Shown piece after piece: positions 1 to 7,815 of a DNA stretch of 19,164 nucleotides. Origin of the DNA: Actinomortierella ambigua. Lineage: Eukaryota; Mortierellomycota; Mortierellomycetes; Mortierellales; Mortierellaceae. Location of the stretch: NCBI GenBank assembly GCA_016098155.1, contig JAAAJB010000644.1:1-19164 (forward strand). The letters are read 5' to 3'. The position numbers and the translations under genes are program-made. A model generated the notes under the pieces. The model worked only from the letters and a program-made list of their open reading frames with translations, made no database searches and was not told where the DNA came from. Position 1 is the first letter of the stretch. Every line of letters begins with the position of its first letter.

Positions 1-1846
1 AGCAGTTCATACGATGCTCGACTACCTCTCTTTCATTCAGAGCGTACGATGGGAAATGGCCCTGGACCCCAGCGAACGGATCTGGGGATCGATTCCATTG
101 GTGATGTATACCGTCATGAATGGTTTCCATTCCTGCACTGCATTTTTCCAGGACACCGTGACCTGGAGCGTCTGTGGTCATCGACTCGGCGAGATACATG
201 AGTTGGAGATTCAACCCAACGGCCTCGGTCGCTTTATCGAGATGGCACCTCGCCTCTGCCGCCTGAGAGTCGTTACAGTCGCCACACAAGGCAGCAGCTG
301 CGATGACCTGACGCACACCATTTACCCTGACGCTCTTCGACTCATCCAGGCTCTCCAGAAGTACCATGGCATGGATCGGTTGCTCCACTTTGACTTTGCG
401 CATGGAGACGAATATATCAAGCACGATGCTGTCTTCCAATGGAACGTGGAGATTGCAAAACAACTCCAACCTCTGTTCCCTCGCGACCTGGTTTTCCCTG
501 TCTTGCGCCCCATGGATGCGTATCTGTCACGACTGGAGGATCTCTATACGTACAGAGATACCCTTGGCCGATGGTCGGAGATCTCCAAGGAGTACTCGGA
601 CATGTCGACTGGACAGATCCTGCGGCGTTGTCGATCACTTGTCGAGCTGGAGATCGATTTTGATCAAGGGGAGATCGATGACCCGAATGTGTTTGCGTGG
701 GCCGCCGACGAGGCGCGAGAGCGAGCAGCAGGAAGGCTGTCGGCACCGGCGGTACCATTGAAGGAGCTCCGCCTCCGAATGCAAGAACCTGCCACCGTGA
801 AATTTTACAGTGCACTCAGAGACTCCATGCGTGGATTCTCACAGTCGCTTGTCACACTTGGCGTAAACCTTAGATCGCCACTAGGAGGAGAAGGACGAGG
901 AGAAGGGGGAGGAGGAGAAAGAAGTGAGGGAGAAGACTTGCAGCATTTGCCTATACGATATGATGAATGGGAGGTGATGCCGCGACTAAAGAGTCTTATG
1001 CTCTCCAGCTCCATCGTTGAACCGTTGGACTACCGTCTCTTGCGGTTATACCCTAATCTGAAGGCGCTGAGCATTAGTCTGACCAGGCGCAAGGACTCAA
1101 GGGTGGCCCCGCCGTGCTGGCCTCGACTCGATCTGCCTCATCTCACGACGCTGAGCCTGTCTGGGCAAGCGATTGACCTGTTCGACCCCGCATCATTGAA
1201 TAGCATGCTGAAGCTCCGAGATCTACACATCCAAGACGACGACGACATTGAAGGGCAGTTGTTGAGGCCCTGGGAGGAAGGATGTCCCCTTCCTGGTACC
1301 ATTTCGGGTGATTGGACATGGGATTGGAATTTGCCCGAGTTGGAGATTGCCGATCTGGCAATGGATTTGTCACAAGCCAAGTTTAGCTTTGGAGTGCTGC
1401 GAGGCTGTCCAAAGCTCCAAGACCTGTTTCTGGAATGTAAAGGCCCGAGAAGCAAACCGCCGCTATCGCTTCATGTGATGTCCGTGCTGACGAGTCCTTC
1501 AGAGGATATCTTTCCTGCCGTATGTTTCCTCCAGCTGATAGGACGATATAACCTCCAGCCGGAGGATCTTCAAGCCTTGGTGGGACGTGCTCTGCCAAGT
1601 CTTCTGACGTTGCACATGGATACAGTTAGTCCAAGCACTACACAGCAGGTGGTCGAGTTGGCAAGGCAACACTCGTCACTGAGCGTGGTCACGCTTTCAG
1701 AGGGTATGCCGCTGGACGAGGCCGAACTGGAGAAACTGGGACTTGTTTATGGAAGCTTTGATGAGGAGGATACTGGATGTTGTCAGTTCACGCTTGAGGC
1801 TGACGATGGAGAAACCGAGTTCTACCACTTTCGACGCGCGGGATGA
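1..1846 (+). CDS. F-box-like/LRR protein, subfamily A copy 1 (5' end outside window)
   Basis: The frame is open from base 2 and matches the two downstream paralogs from their residue ~108 on, so about the first 110 residues, including the F-box-like part, lie left of the window. The ATG at 14 is internal. Visible parts in order: the L-D-Y-L-S-F-I motif, T-W-S-V-C-G-H-R-L-G-E-I, a helical and LRR-like middle, a Gly/Glu-rich linker (nt ~882-945), then LRR units of the C-P-x-L-x-x-L type, the W-T-W-D-W-N-L-P signature (nt ~1316-1336) and a C-terminus ending F-R-R-A-G. By family knowledge such proteins are SCF ubiquitin-ligase substrate receptors; the target is unknown. No intron is needed. The C-terminal third is much closer to copy 3 than to copy 2. 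The gene call is firm; the biochemical role is inferred. Confidence 0.8.
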   Translation, partial: AVHTMLDYLSFIQSVRWEMALDPSERIWGSIPLVMYTVMNGFHSCTAFFQDTVTWSVCGHRLGEIHELEIQPNGLGRFIEMAPRLCRLRVVTVATQGSSCDDLTHTIYPDALRLIQALQKYHGMDRLLHFDFAHGDEYIKHDAVFQWNVEIAKQLQPLFPRDLVFPVLRPMDAYLSRLEDLYTYRDTLGRWSEISKEYSDMSTGQILRRCRSLVELEIDFDQGEIDDPNVFAWAADEARERAAGRLSAPAVPLKELRLRMQEPATVKFYSALRDSMRGFSQSLVTLGVNLRSPLGGEGRGEGGGGERSEGEDLQHLPIRYDEWEVMPRLKSLMLSSSIVEPLDYRLLRLYPNLKALSISLTRRKDSRVAPPCWPRLDLPHLTTLSLSGQAIDLFDPASLNSMLKLRDLHIQDDDDIEGQLLRPWEEGCPLPGTISGDWTWDWNLPELEIADLAMDLSQAKFSFGVLRGCPKLQDLFLECKGPRSKPPLSLHVMSVLTSPSEDIFPAVCFLQLIGRYNLQPEDLQALVGRALPSLLTLHMDTVSPSTTQQVVELARQHSSLSVVTLSEGMPLDEAELEKLGLVYGSFDEEDTGCCQFTLEADDGETEFYHFRRAG

Positions 1847-2036
1847 TGTGTAAAAAGAAAATCGTAGTTGGCCATATCTTCACACACCAATCTCGTCACA
1901 GATTGAGTAAAAAGAAAAACTGTCAAGCCAAAACACTATTGCAGGCACGTGCCCCCTTCTCAACGAACTGTATACAGTTTCTGGAAAAAATGCAGTTATA
2001 ATTTTTTTTCTGTCCTTGTTGATGCATTCATCCACC
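1847..2036 (+). promoter_or_regulatory. Shared 3' UTR block of copy 1 and leader of copy 2
   Basis: The first ~70 bases after the copy 1 stop recur after copies 2 and 3 with few changes and include an imperfect CAATCT...AGATTG hairpin (~1889-1906). The rest is the leader module that also precedes copy 3. This copy alone has a 10-bp palindrome containing an E-box, GGCACGTGCC (1944-1953), and a 14-bp palindrome, AACTGTATACAGTT (1966-1979). A TATAAT-like stretch (~1997-2002) followed by a T run lies about 35-40 bases before the ATG. Promoter function is inferred from position and repetition. Confidence 0.55.
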
Positions 2037-4145
2037 ATGATCGCCATCAACATCGATGCCATTGTCCTCATCCTCGACAATGTCGAGGACAGGGGAACCC
2101 TCTTCTCGTTACTCACTGTCAGCAGGCAGGTGTTCCCGTACGCCTGCAGGACTCTCTACAAGGATCCCCTTCGTTTCTTTCGCAAGCCTCATTTCGACAG
2201 GAGCTTCACACTGAGGAGCTTGAAATCCCTTTCCCAGCTCTTCTTGAGTCTCTCGCCTGCCACCGATGAAGCCACCAATCTCGCCCGCCATATGCTTGAC
2301 ATGCCACGGAAGCATGAGCCAGAAGCTGTTCATACGATGCTCGACTACCTCTCTTTCATTCAGAGCATACGATGGGAATGCATCTTGGACACCATCAGGT
2401 GGGCGTGGAGATTGGCTCCGTTGGAGTTGTATGCCTTGGAGAACAGGTCCTTTTCCTACACTACATTTTTCCAGGAAACCCTGACCTGGAGCGTCTGTGG
2501 TCATCGACTCGGTGAGATACGTGAGTTGGAGATTCAACCCAGCGCCCTCGTTCGTTATGTCGAGATGGCACCTCGCCTCAGCCGCCTGACAGTCGTTACA
2601 ATCACCACGCATGACAGCAGCTGCGATGACCTGACGCACACCATTTACCCTGATGCTCTTCGACTCATCCAGGCTCTCCAGAAGTACCATGGCATGGATC
2701 GGTTGCTCCACCTTGACTTTGCGCATGAAGACAAGTATATCAAGCATGACGCTGTCTTCCAATGGAACGTGGAGATTGCAAAACAACTCCAACCTCTGTT
2801 CCCTCGCGACCTGATTTTCCCCGCCTTGCGTCCCATGGACGCGTATCTGTCGCGACTGAAGTCTCTTCAAATGAGCGCTGAATCCTTTGACCGGTGGCTG
2901 GATATCTCCAAGGAGTACTCGGATATGTCGACTGGACAGATCCTGAGGCGATGTCGATCGCTTGTCAAGCTGCAGATCGATTTTGATCAAGGAAAAATCG
3001 ATGACCCGAATGTGTTTACGTGGGCCGCCGACGAGGCGCGAGAGCGAGCAGCGGGAAGGCTGTCTGCACCGGCGGTACCATTGAAGGAGCTCAACTTCCA
3101 AATGGAAGGACCTGCCGTTGTGAGCGCTTCGAGAATGCTCAGAGACTCCATCCGTGGATTCTCAAAGTCGCTAGTCACGCTTAACGTATACCTTAATACG
3201 CTACAAGGAGGAGAAGGACAAGGAGGAGGGGGAGGAGGAGAAATAAGTGAGGGCGAACACTTGCAGCATATGCCTTCACATGATGAATGGGAGGCGATGC
3301 CGCAACTAAAGTGTCTAGCGCTCTCCAGCTCCACTGTTGAACTGTTGGACAACCGTCTCTTGCAGTTGTGCCCTAATCTGACGGCGCTGAGCATTAGTTT
3401 GACCAGGCGCAAGGATTCAAAGGTGGCCCCACTGTGCTGGCCTCGACTCGATCTGCCACATCTCACGGAGCTGAGCCTGAATGGGCAAGCGATCGATTTG
3501 TTCGACCCCGCGTCGTTGAATAGCATGATGAAGCTCCGAATACTAAATCTCGACGACGACCTTGACGGGCTGTTGATACCTTGGGATGCCGAAGGATCAA
3601 CCCTTTCGGGTGACTGGACATGGGATTGGAATTTGCCCGAGTTGGAGATTGCCCAGCTGTGTATAGATTTGTTGCAAGCCAACTTTAGCTTTGGGGTGCT
3701 GCGAGGCTGTCCAGAGCTCCAAGAGCTGACTGTGGAATGTAGAGGCCCGAGAAGCACACCGCCGCTATCGCTCCTCGTGTTGTCCGTCTTGACGAGTCCT
3801 TCAGAGGATATCTTTCCCGCTCTGCAGGAGCTCCAGCTGAGGGGACGATATAACCTCCATCAAGAGGATCTTCAAGCCTTGGTGGGGCGTGCTCTACCAG
3901 GCCTCGAGAGTTTGAAGATGGACACAGTTAGTCCACGCAATGTAAAGCAGGTGGTCGAGTTGGCAGGACAACATTCGTCACTGGACAGTGTCATACTTGA
4001 GGATGTACTGCTTGACTACGATGCGTTGGAGGAACTAGGCCTTGTGCGTGGACGCTTTAAAGAGGGGGGCAACGGATGTTGTCAGTTCATTTTCGAAGAT
4101 GGCGACGGGCGAACTATGTTCTTCCACCTTCTACGCGCGGGATGA
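2037..4145 (+). CDS. F-box-like/LRR protein, subfamily A copy 2
   Basis: Intronless gene for 702 residues. I chose the ATG at 2037 because its context CCACCATGA is near ideal and because the protein then begins M-I-A-I-N-I-D, like the starts of both subfamily B proteins. The ATG at 2022 is in frame but in weak context. Residues ~4-45 form an F-box-like segment (D-x-I-V-L-I-L-D-N, then L-F-S-L-L-T-V-S, C-R-x-L-Y-x-D-P-x-R-F-F) without the usual Leu-Pro start. Next come the D-Y-L-S-F-I and C-G-H-R-L-G motifs, P-R-D-L...P-M-D-x-Y-L-S-R-L, a Gly/Glu linker (~392-412), LRR units and the W-T-W-D-W signature at 527-531. The expected role is Skp1 binding plus target recognition (family inference). 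Its C-terminal ~110 residues diverge from copies 1 and 3, which agree with each other. Confidence 0.85.
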   Translation: MIAINIDAIVLILDNVEDRGTLFSLLTVSRQVFPYACRTLYKDPLRFFRKPHFDRSFTLRSLKSLSQLFLSLSPATDEATNLARHMLDMPRKHEPEAVHTMLDYLSFIQSIRWECILDTIRWAWRLAPLELYALENRSFSYTTFFQETLTWSVCGHRLGEIRELEIQPSALVRYVEMAPRLSRLTVVTITTHDSSCDDLTHTIYPDALRLIQALQKYHGMDRLLHLDFAHEDKYIKHDAVFQWNVEIAKQLQPLFPRDLIFPALRPMDAYLSRLKSLQMSAESFDRWLDISKEYSDMSTGQILRRCRSLVKLQIDFDQGKIDDPNVFTWAADEARERAAGRLSAPAVPLKELNFQMEGPAVVSASRMLRDSIRGFSKSLVTLNVYLNTLQGGEGQGGGGGGEISEGEHLQHMPSHDEWEAMPQLKCLALSSSTVELLDNRLLQLCPNLTALSISLTRRKDSKVAPLCWPRLDLPHLTELSLNGQAIDLFDPASLNSMMKLRILNLDDDLDGLLIPWDAEGSTLSGDWTWDWNLPELEIAQLCIDLLQANFSFGVLRGCPELQELTVECRGPRSTPPLSLLVLSVLTSPSEDIFPALQELQLRGRYNLHQEDLQALVGRALPGLESLKMDTVSPRNVKQVVELAGQHSSLDSVILEDVLLDYDALEELGLVRGRFKEGGNGCCQFIFEDGDGRTMFFHLLRAG

Positions 4146-4335
4146 TGTGCAACAGAAAATCGTAGTTTGTCACATCTTCACACACCAGTCTAGTCAGATT
4201 TGAAAAAAAAATCTGCGGGTCATGGTCAAGCCTTGGACGCGGCAAATCACTATGGTCGAATGGTACATGCCCCCTTCTCTGGAAATAAAAGCAGTTATAA
4301 AATTTTTTCTGTCCTTGTTGATGCATTCATCCACC
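4146..4335 (+). promoter_or_regulatory. 3' UTR of copy 2 and leader of copy 3, with TATAAAA
   Basis: This is the same repeated 3' UTR and leader module as before copy 2. A TATAAAA box lies at 4296-4302, 34 bases before the chosen ATG. The AAGCCTTGGACGCGGCAAA block near 4230-4247 is shared with the orphan leader at ~6568-6586. The E-box and the 14-bp palindrome of the copy 2 leader are absent: the first position reads ACATGC, and the second lies in a deleted stretch. An ATG at 4222, in frame with copy 3, would add 38 residues. Confidence 0.55.
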
Positions 4336-6465
4336 ATGATCGCCATCAACATCGATGTCATTGTCCTCATCCTCGACAATGTCGAGGACAGGGGAACCCT
4401 CTTCTCGCTACTCACTGTCAGCAGGCAGTTGTTCCCGTACGCCTGCAGGGCTCTCTACAAGGACCCCCTTCGTTTCTTTCGCAAGCCTCATATCGACAAG
4501 GTCCTCCAACTGAAGAGCTTGAAATCCCTTTGCCAGCTCTTCTTGAGCCTCTCGCCTGCCACCGATGAAGCCACCAATCTCACCCGCGATGTGCTTGAGA
4601 TACCACGGAAGCATGAGCCAGGAGCAGTTCATACGATGCTCGACTACCTCTCTTTCATTCAGAGCGTACGATGGGAACGCATCTTGGACCGCATCGAGCA
4701 GTTCTGGGAATCGGCTTCGTTGACGAGGCATGCCTGTACGAAAGGCTTCATTTGCACTACTTTTTTCCAGGACACCCTGACCTGGAGCATCTGTGGTCAT
4801 CGACTCGGTGAGATACGTGAGTTGGAGATTCAACCCAACGGCCTCGGTCGCTTTATCGAGATGGCACCTTGCCTCAGCCGCCTGAGAGTCGTTACAATCG
4901 CCACGCAGGACAGCAGCAGCGATGACCTGACGCACACCATTTACCCTGATGCTCTTCGACTCATCCAGGCTCTCCAGAAGTATCATGGCACGGGTCGGTT
5001 GCTCTACCTCGACTTTGCGCATGGAGACGAGTATATCATGCACGATGCCATCTTCCGATGGGACGTGGAAATCGCAAAACAGCTCCATCCTCTGTTCCCT
5101 CGCGACCTGATTTTCCCCGTCTTGCGTCCCATGGACGCGTATCTATCGCGACTGAAGGCTTTTTGTACGTGGAAAGAGACCCTTGACTGGTGGCTGGAGA
5201 TCTCCAAGGAGTACTCGGACATGTCGACTGGACAGATCCTGCAGCGTTGTCGATCGCTTGTCAAGCTAGACATCGATTTTGATGAAGGACAGATCGATGA
5301 CCCGAATGTGCTTGCGTGGGCCGCCGACGAGGCGCGAGATCGAGCAGCAGGAAGGCTGTCGGCACCAGCGATACCATTGGAGGAGCTCCACCTCCAAATG
5401 GTAGAACCTGCCACTGTGAAATTTTACAATGCGTTCAGAGACTCCATGCGTGGATTCTCACAGTCGCTTGTCACACTTGGCTTATACCTTTGGTCGCCAC
5501 AAGGAGGGAAAGGAGCAGGAGGGCGGGGAGGAGGAGAAAGAAGCGAGGGCGAAGACTTGCAACATTTGCCTATACGATATGATGAATGGGAAGTGATGCC
5601 GCGACTAAAGAGTCTTACCCTCTTGAGCTCCATCGTTGAACCGCTGGACTACCGTCTCTTGCGGTTGTACCCTAATCTGAAGGTGCTGAGTATTAGTTTG
5701 ACCAGGCGCAAGGATTCAAGGGTGGCCCCACCGTGCTGGCCTCGACTCGATCTGCCACATCTCACGGACCTGAGCCTGAATGGGCAAGCGATCGACTTGT
5801 TCGACCCCACATCGTTGCATAGTATGCTGAAGCTCCAAGAACTACTCATCCAAGACGACGACCACTTTGAGTCGCGGTCGTTGAGGCTCAGGGAGGAAAG
5901 ATTTCCCCTTCCTGGAACTATTTCCGGTGACTGGACATGGGATTGGAATTTGCCCGATTTGGAGATTGCCCACCTGGGTATGGATTTGTTGCAAGCCAAG
6001 TTTAGCTTTGGAGTGCTGCGAGGCTGTCCAAATCTCTTTGAGCTGTCTCTGGATTATAGAGGCCCGAGAAGCAAACCGCTGCTATCGCTCCACGTGTTGT
6101 CCGTCTTGACGAGTCCTTCAGAGGATATCTTTCCTGCCGTATGTTTTCTCGGGCTGAATGGACAATATAACCTCCAACCGGAGGATCTTCAAGCCTTGGT
6201 GGGGCGTGCTCTGCCAAGTCTTCTGACGTTGCACATGGGTACAGTTAGTCCAAGCACTACACAGCAGGTGGTCGAGTTGGCAAGGCAACACTCGTCATTG
6301 AGCGATGTCGAGCTTTTAGAGCGTATGCCGCTGGACGAGGCTGAACTAGAGAAACTGGGCCTTGTGCATGGAGAAGTTGATGAGGAGGATACTGGATGTT
6401 GTCAGTTCAGGCTTGACGGTTACGGGGGGGAAACTGAGTTCTACCACTTTCGACGCGCGGGATGA
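4336..6465 (+). CDS. F-box-like/LRR protein, subfamily A copy 3
   Basis: Intronless gene for 709 residues from the ATG at 4336, which has the same CCACCATGA context as copy 2. Domain order matches copy 2: F-box-like residues ~4-45, the D-Y-L-S-F-I-Q motif, C-G-H-R-L-G-E-I-R-E-L, the P-R-D-L and Y-L-S-R-L block, a Gly/Lys/Arg/Glu linker (~390-408), LRR units and W-T-W-D-W at about 533-537. The C-terminus ends F-R-R-A-G as in copy 1, and from the D-I-F-P-A-V segment on the two are close relatives. Differences from copies 1 and 2 cluster in short patches while the surrounding DNA is nearly identical. A longer form starting at 4222 is possible, but its extra residues come from the duplicated leader and are not conserved. 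Likely an SCF adaptor, by family inference. Confidence 0.85.
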   Translation: MIAINIDVIVLILDNVEDRGTLFSLLTVSRQLFPYACRALYKDPLRFFRKPHIDKVLQLKSLKSLCQLFLSLSPATDEATNLTRDVLEIPRKHEPGAVHTMLDYLSFIQSVRWERILDRIEQFWESASLTRHACTKGFICTTFFQDTLTWSICGHRLGEIRELEIQPNGLGRFIEMAPCLSRLRVVTIATQDSSSDDLTHTIYPDALRLIQALQKYHGTGRLLYLDFAHGDEYIMHDAIFRWDVEIAKQLHPLFPRDLIFPVLRPMDAYLSRLKAFCTWKETLDWWLEISKEYSDMSTGQILQRCRSLVKLDIDFDEGQIDDPNVLAWAADEARDRAAGRLSAPAIPLEELHLQMVEPATVKFYNAFRDSMRGFSQSLVTLGLYLWSPQGGKGAGGRGGGERSEGEDLQHLPIRYDEWEVMPRLKSLTLLSSIVEPLDYRLLRLYPNLKVLSISLTRRKDSRVAPPCWPRLDLPHLTDLSLNGQAIDLFDPTSLHSMLKLQELLIQDDDHFESRSLRLREERFPLPGTISGDWTWDWNLPDLEIAHLGMDLLQAKFSFGVLRGCPNLFELSLDYRGPRSKPLLSLHVLSVLTSPSEDIFPAVCFLGLNGQYNLQPEDLQALVGRALPSLLTLHMGTVSPSTTQQVVELARQHSSLSDVELLERMPLDEAELEKLGLVHGEVDEEDTGCCQFRLDGYGGETEFYHFRRAG

Positions 6466-6751
6466 TGTGCAACAGAAAATCGTAGTTTGTCACATCTTCA
6501 CACGCCAGTCTCGTCACAGATTAAGTATTAAAAAAAAAAAAATAAAAAGATACTGTAGGTAATGGTTAAGCCTTGGACGCGGCAAAACATTATTGCAATA
6601 TGGTTGAACGGTGCATGCCCCTTCTCAATACATTCTCTGGGAATAATTTTTGTTTTCGCTTGGCGGTAGCCCGCCGCGCAATTTTTCTTTCTCCTTAAAA
6701 TTTGTGTCCGAAATTCCGTTCTACGCAAGCACATACGGACATCCTGACGCT
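6466..6751 (+). repeat. 3' UTR of copy 3 followed by an orphan copy of the array leader
   Basis: The conserved 3' UTR block runs to ~6525, then an A-rich stretch with AATAAA at 6541-6546. From ~6549 to ~6655 the sequence matches the leader of copy 3 (AATGGTTAAGCCTTGGACGC, then GTGCATGCCCC and TTCTC...CTGGGAATAA). It breaks off where TTATAAAATTTTTTCTGTCC and the ATG should follow, and no F-box gene comes after it. It is a relic of a fourth unit whose gene was lost or replaced. Bases 6660-6751 are non-repeated and pyrimidine-rich, and could serve the next small gene. Confidence 0.65.
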
Positions 6752-6933
6752 ATGGCTAGCATCGCAGACATAAACTTCCAAGTTGAAGCATCATTGGCAA
6801 TCATTGCCATTATTTACTTGTGAGTGTTTCTTTGTCCTTCATTGAGGGTGGAAACGGCTTCTTGGGATTTTCTTTCAGCCTGCAAGCCATCTTCAGTGGA
6901 GATTTTGAACGACCAAAATCGTACGGCTGCTAG
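6752..6933 (+). CDS. Possible spliced 40-residue single-span membrane microprotein
   Basis: Two exons, 6752-6819 and 6879-6933, are joined across a 59-nt intron with a GTGAGT donor and a TTTCTTTCAG acceptor. The joined frame gives 40 residues, starting M-A-S-I-A-D-I-N-F-Q and ending P-K-S-Y-G-C. Residues ~12-28 (A-S-L-A-I-I-A-I-I-Y-F-L-Q-A-I-F-S) would form one membrane helix. The ATG has a purine at -3 and G at +4, and a pyrimidine-rich tract lies ~60 bases upstream. I do not recognise the family. The N-F-Q start followed by a hydrophobic stretch faintly recalls Kish/TMEM167, but the match is too weak to use. Against it: the opposite strand is also open here for ~43 codons. No transcript evidence is available. 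Confidence 0.4.
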
Positions 6934-7067
6934 TTGTCATCCTCAAATCTATAAATGGCGTCTAGCTTGTAGATCCTGGTTTCCTCAATAGTCGAAACCC
7001 ATAGTTCATCGCCTTGAGTTAGGTCTCCTGTCTTGAGGACTCCTTCTCTTGTCTTGAGGACTCCTTC
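6930..7067 (-). other. Coding-like - strand frame with a 21-bp in-frame duplication
   Basis: Beyond the stop at 7068 the same - strand frame stays open to a TAG at 6932-6930 and reads ...G-D-E-L-W-V-S-T-I-E-E-T-R-I-Y-K-L-D-A-I-Y-R (split here as ...G-D-E-L-W-V-S and T-I-E-E-T-R-I-Y-K-L-D). A 21-bp tandem duplication (7030-7050 and 7051-7069) codes for E-G-V-L-K-T-R and E-G-V-L-K-T-G, keeping the frame. It may be the true 3' end of the upstream gene with one disabling stop, or readthrough noise. Confidence 0.3.
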
Positions 7068-7674
7068 TCAGGAATGGTACTCGACACCGTCTATTTTAGC
7101 GAGGTCTTGCCAGCTCCTTGCCCCTCTGGCGCAGTGCAGCAATATCCGCAGTGAGTTTAGCTCTTTGTTTCTGATGTTAACATGGAGTGCGCAGCCGACT
7201 GCATTTCTTGATTGGCGGTTCTTCTAGTGGCTACCTCGCCAGACGTAATGAAAGGTATTTCTGAGAATGTGTATTTTCTGGCACCTCGTCTATTTGATTC
7301 AAGGCAAACCCGGCTTCGATTTTAGAGCTCCGCCTGAGCACATCGTAAATTGCTTCGGCCAGTGGTTGACTTGCCCAAATGGCCGTTCTCTTTACAACAG
7401 TCTCGCATGTAGCATCAAATTCGCGGCTTGCTTGCTCCCTGTCCCACTGTAACCAGAAGGAATCCAGTTGCACCTTTACAAAATCATCATGAGTAGCCCT
7501 CAGACGTTCCCGTCGTGTCTTGTTCAGCCTGGTTGAATTTAGCAGTTGTTGATACTGAGACATCGCAACATCTTTGCTACTGATACCAAACTCCCTAACG
7601 AAGGACTGGAACGAGATATTCTCCGTGACCTTACCATCGACCCAAACGTCCTTATTGGTCCATCTCAGGTACTC
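7068..7674 (-). CDS. Hypothetical protein, tentatively spliced
   Basis: The core is an open frame from the ATG at 7674 to 7235, giving a hydrophilic, helix-rich protein with R-W-T-N-K-D-V-W near its start and S-Q-Y-Q-Q-L-L and T-R-R-E-R-L-R in its first half. A donor GTAGCC at 7234 and an acceptor GCGCCAG ending at 7126 keep the frame and add a short last exon ending E-Y-H-S (stop 7070-7068). An upstream exon is possible: a donor after 7751 (TCG/GTAAAA), a TGCTAAT branch-like site and an acceptor ending at 7684 would join in phase the frame opening at 7911. That exon lies in a diverged direct repeat, so I did not include it. The coding-like composition is the main support. I do not recognise a domain and propose no function. 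Confidence 0.4.
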
Positions 7675-7815
7675 CATGTAGCGAGGCTTGGAGCACAAAA
7701 AGAAACGCGTAAGAAAAAGCTATTAGCAAGTATTCACTTCACAGTGGAGTTTTACCGATTGGCTGGCTAACAGAAAAGATGAACAAAGAAACTTCAGCGC
7801 AAATCCACGCTGAGC

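Larger units (their letters stand above)
1..6465 (+). repeat. Tandem gene array, ~2.3 kb unit (subfamily A)
   Basis: Three copies of a unit made of leader, gene and 3' UTR lie head to tail. Stop codons are 2299 and 2320 bases apart. Long runs are almost identical between copies, for example around 315-380, 2637-2702 and 4925-4990. This indicates recent segmental duplication or continuing homogenisation. Confidence 0.85.

Noticed and set aside
2016..2036. Earlier start of copy 2 at TTG 2016 or ATG 2022
   Set aside because: 2016 is not an ATG, and 2022 has poor context. ATG 2037 has CCACCATGA and matches the starts of the other paralogs.
2109..3101. 330-codon - strand frame opposite subfamily A copy 2, with similar frames at 2987-3757 and 4408-5088
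   Set aside because: They are antisense to clearly homologous + strand genes and follow from their codon composition. No leader or independent conservation is seen.
1..6465. Repeat-induced point mutation in the tandem genes
   Set aside because: All copies keep long open frames and show no excess of C-to-T nonsense changes, so such silencing is not evident.
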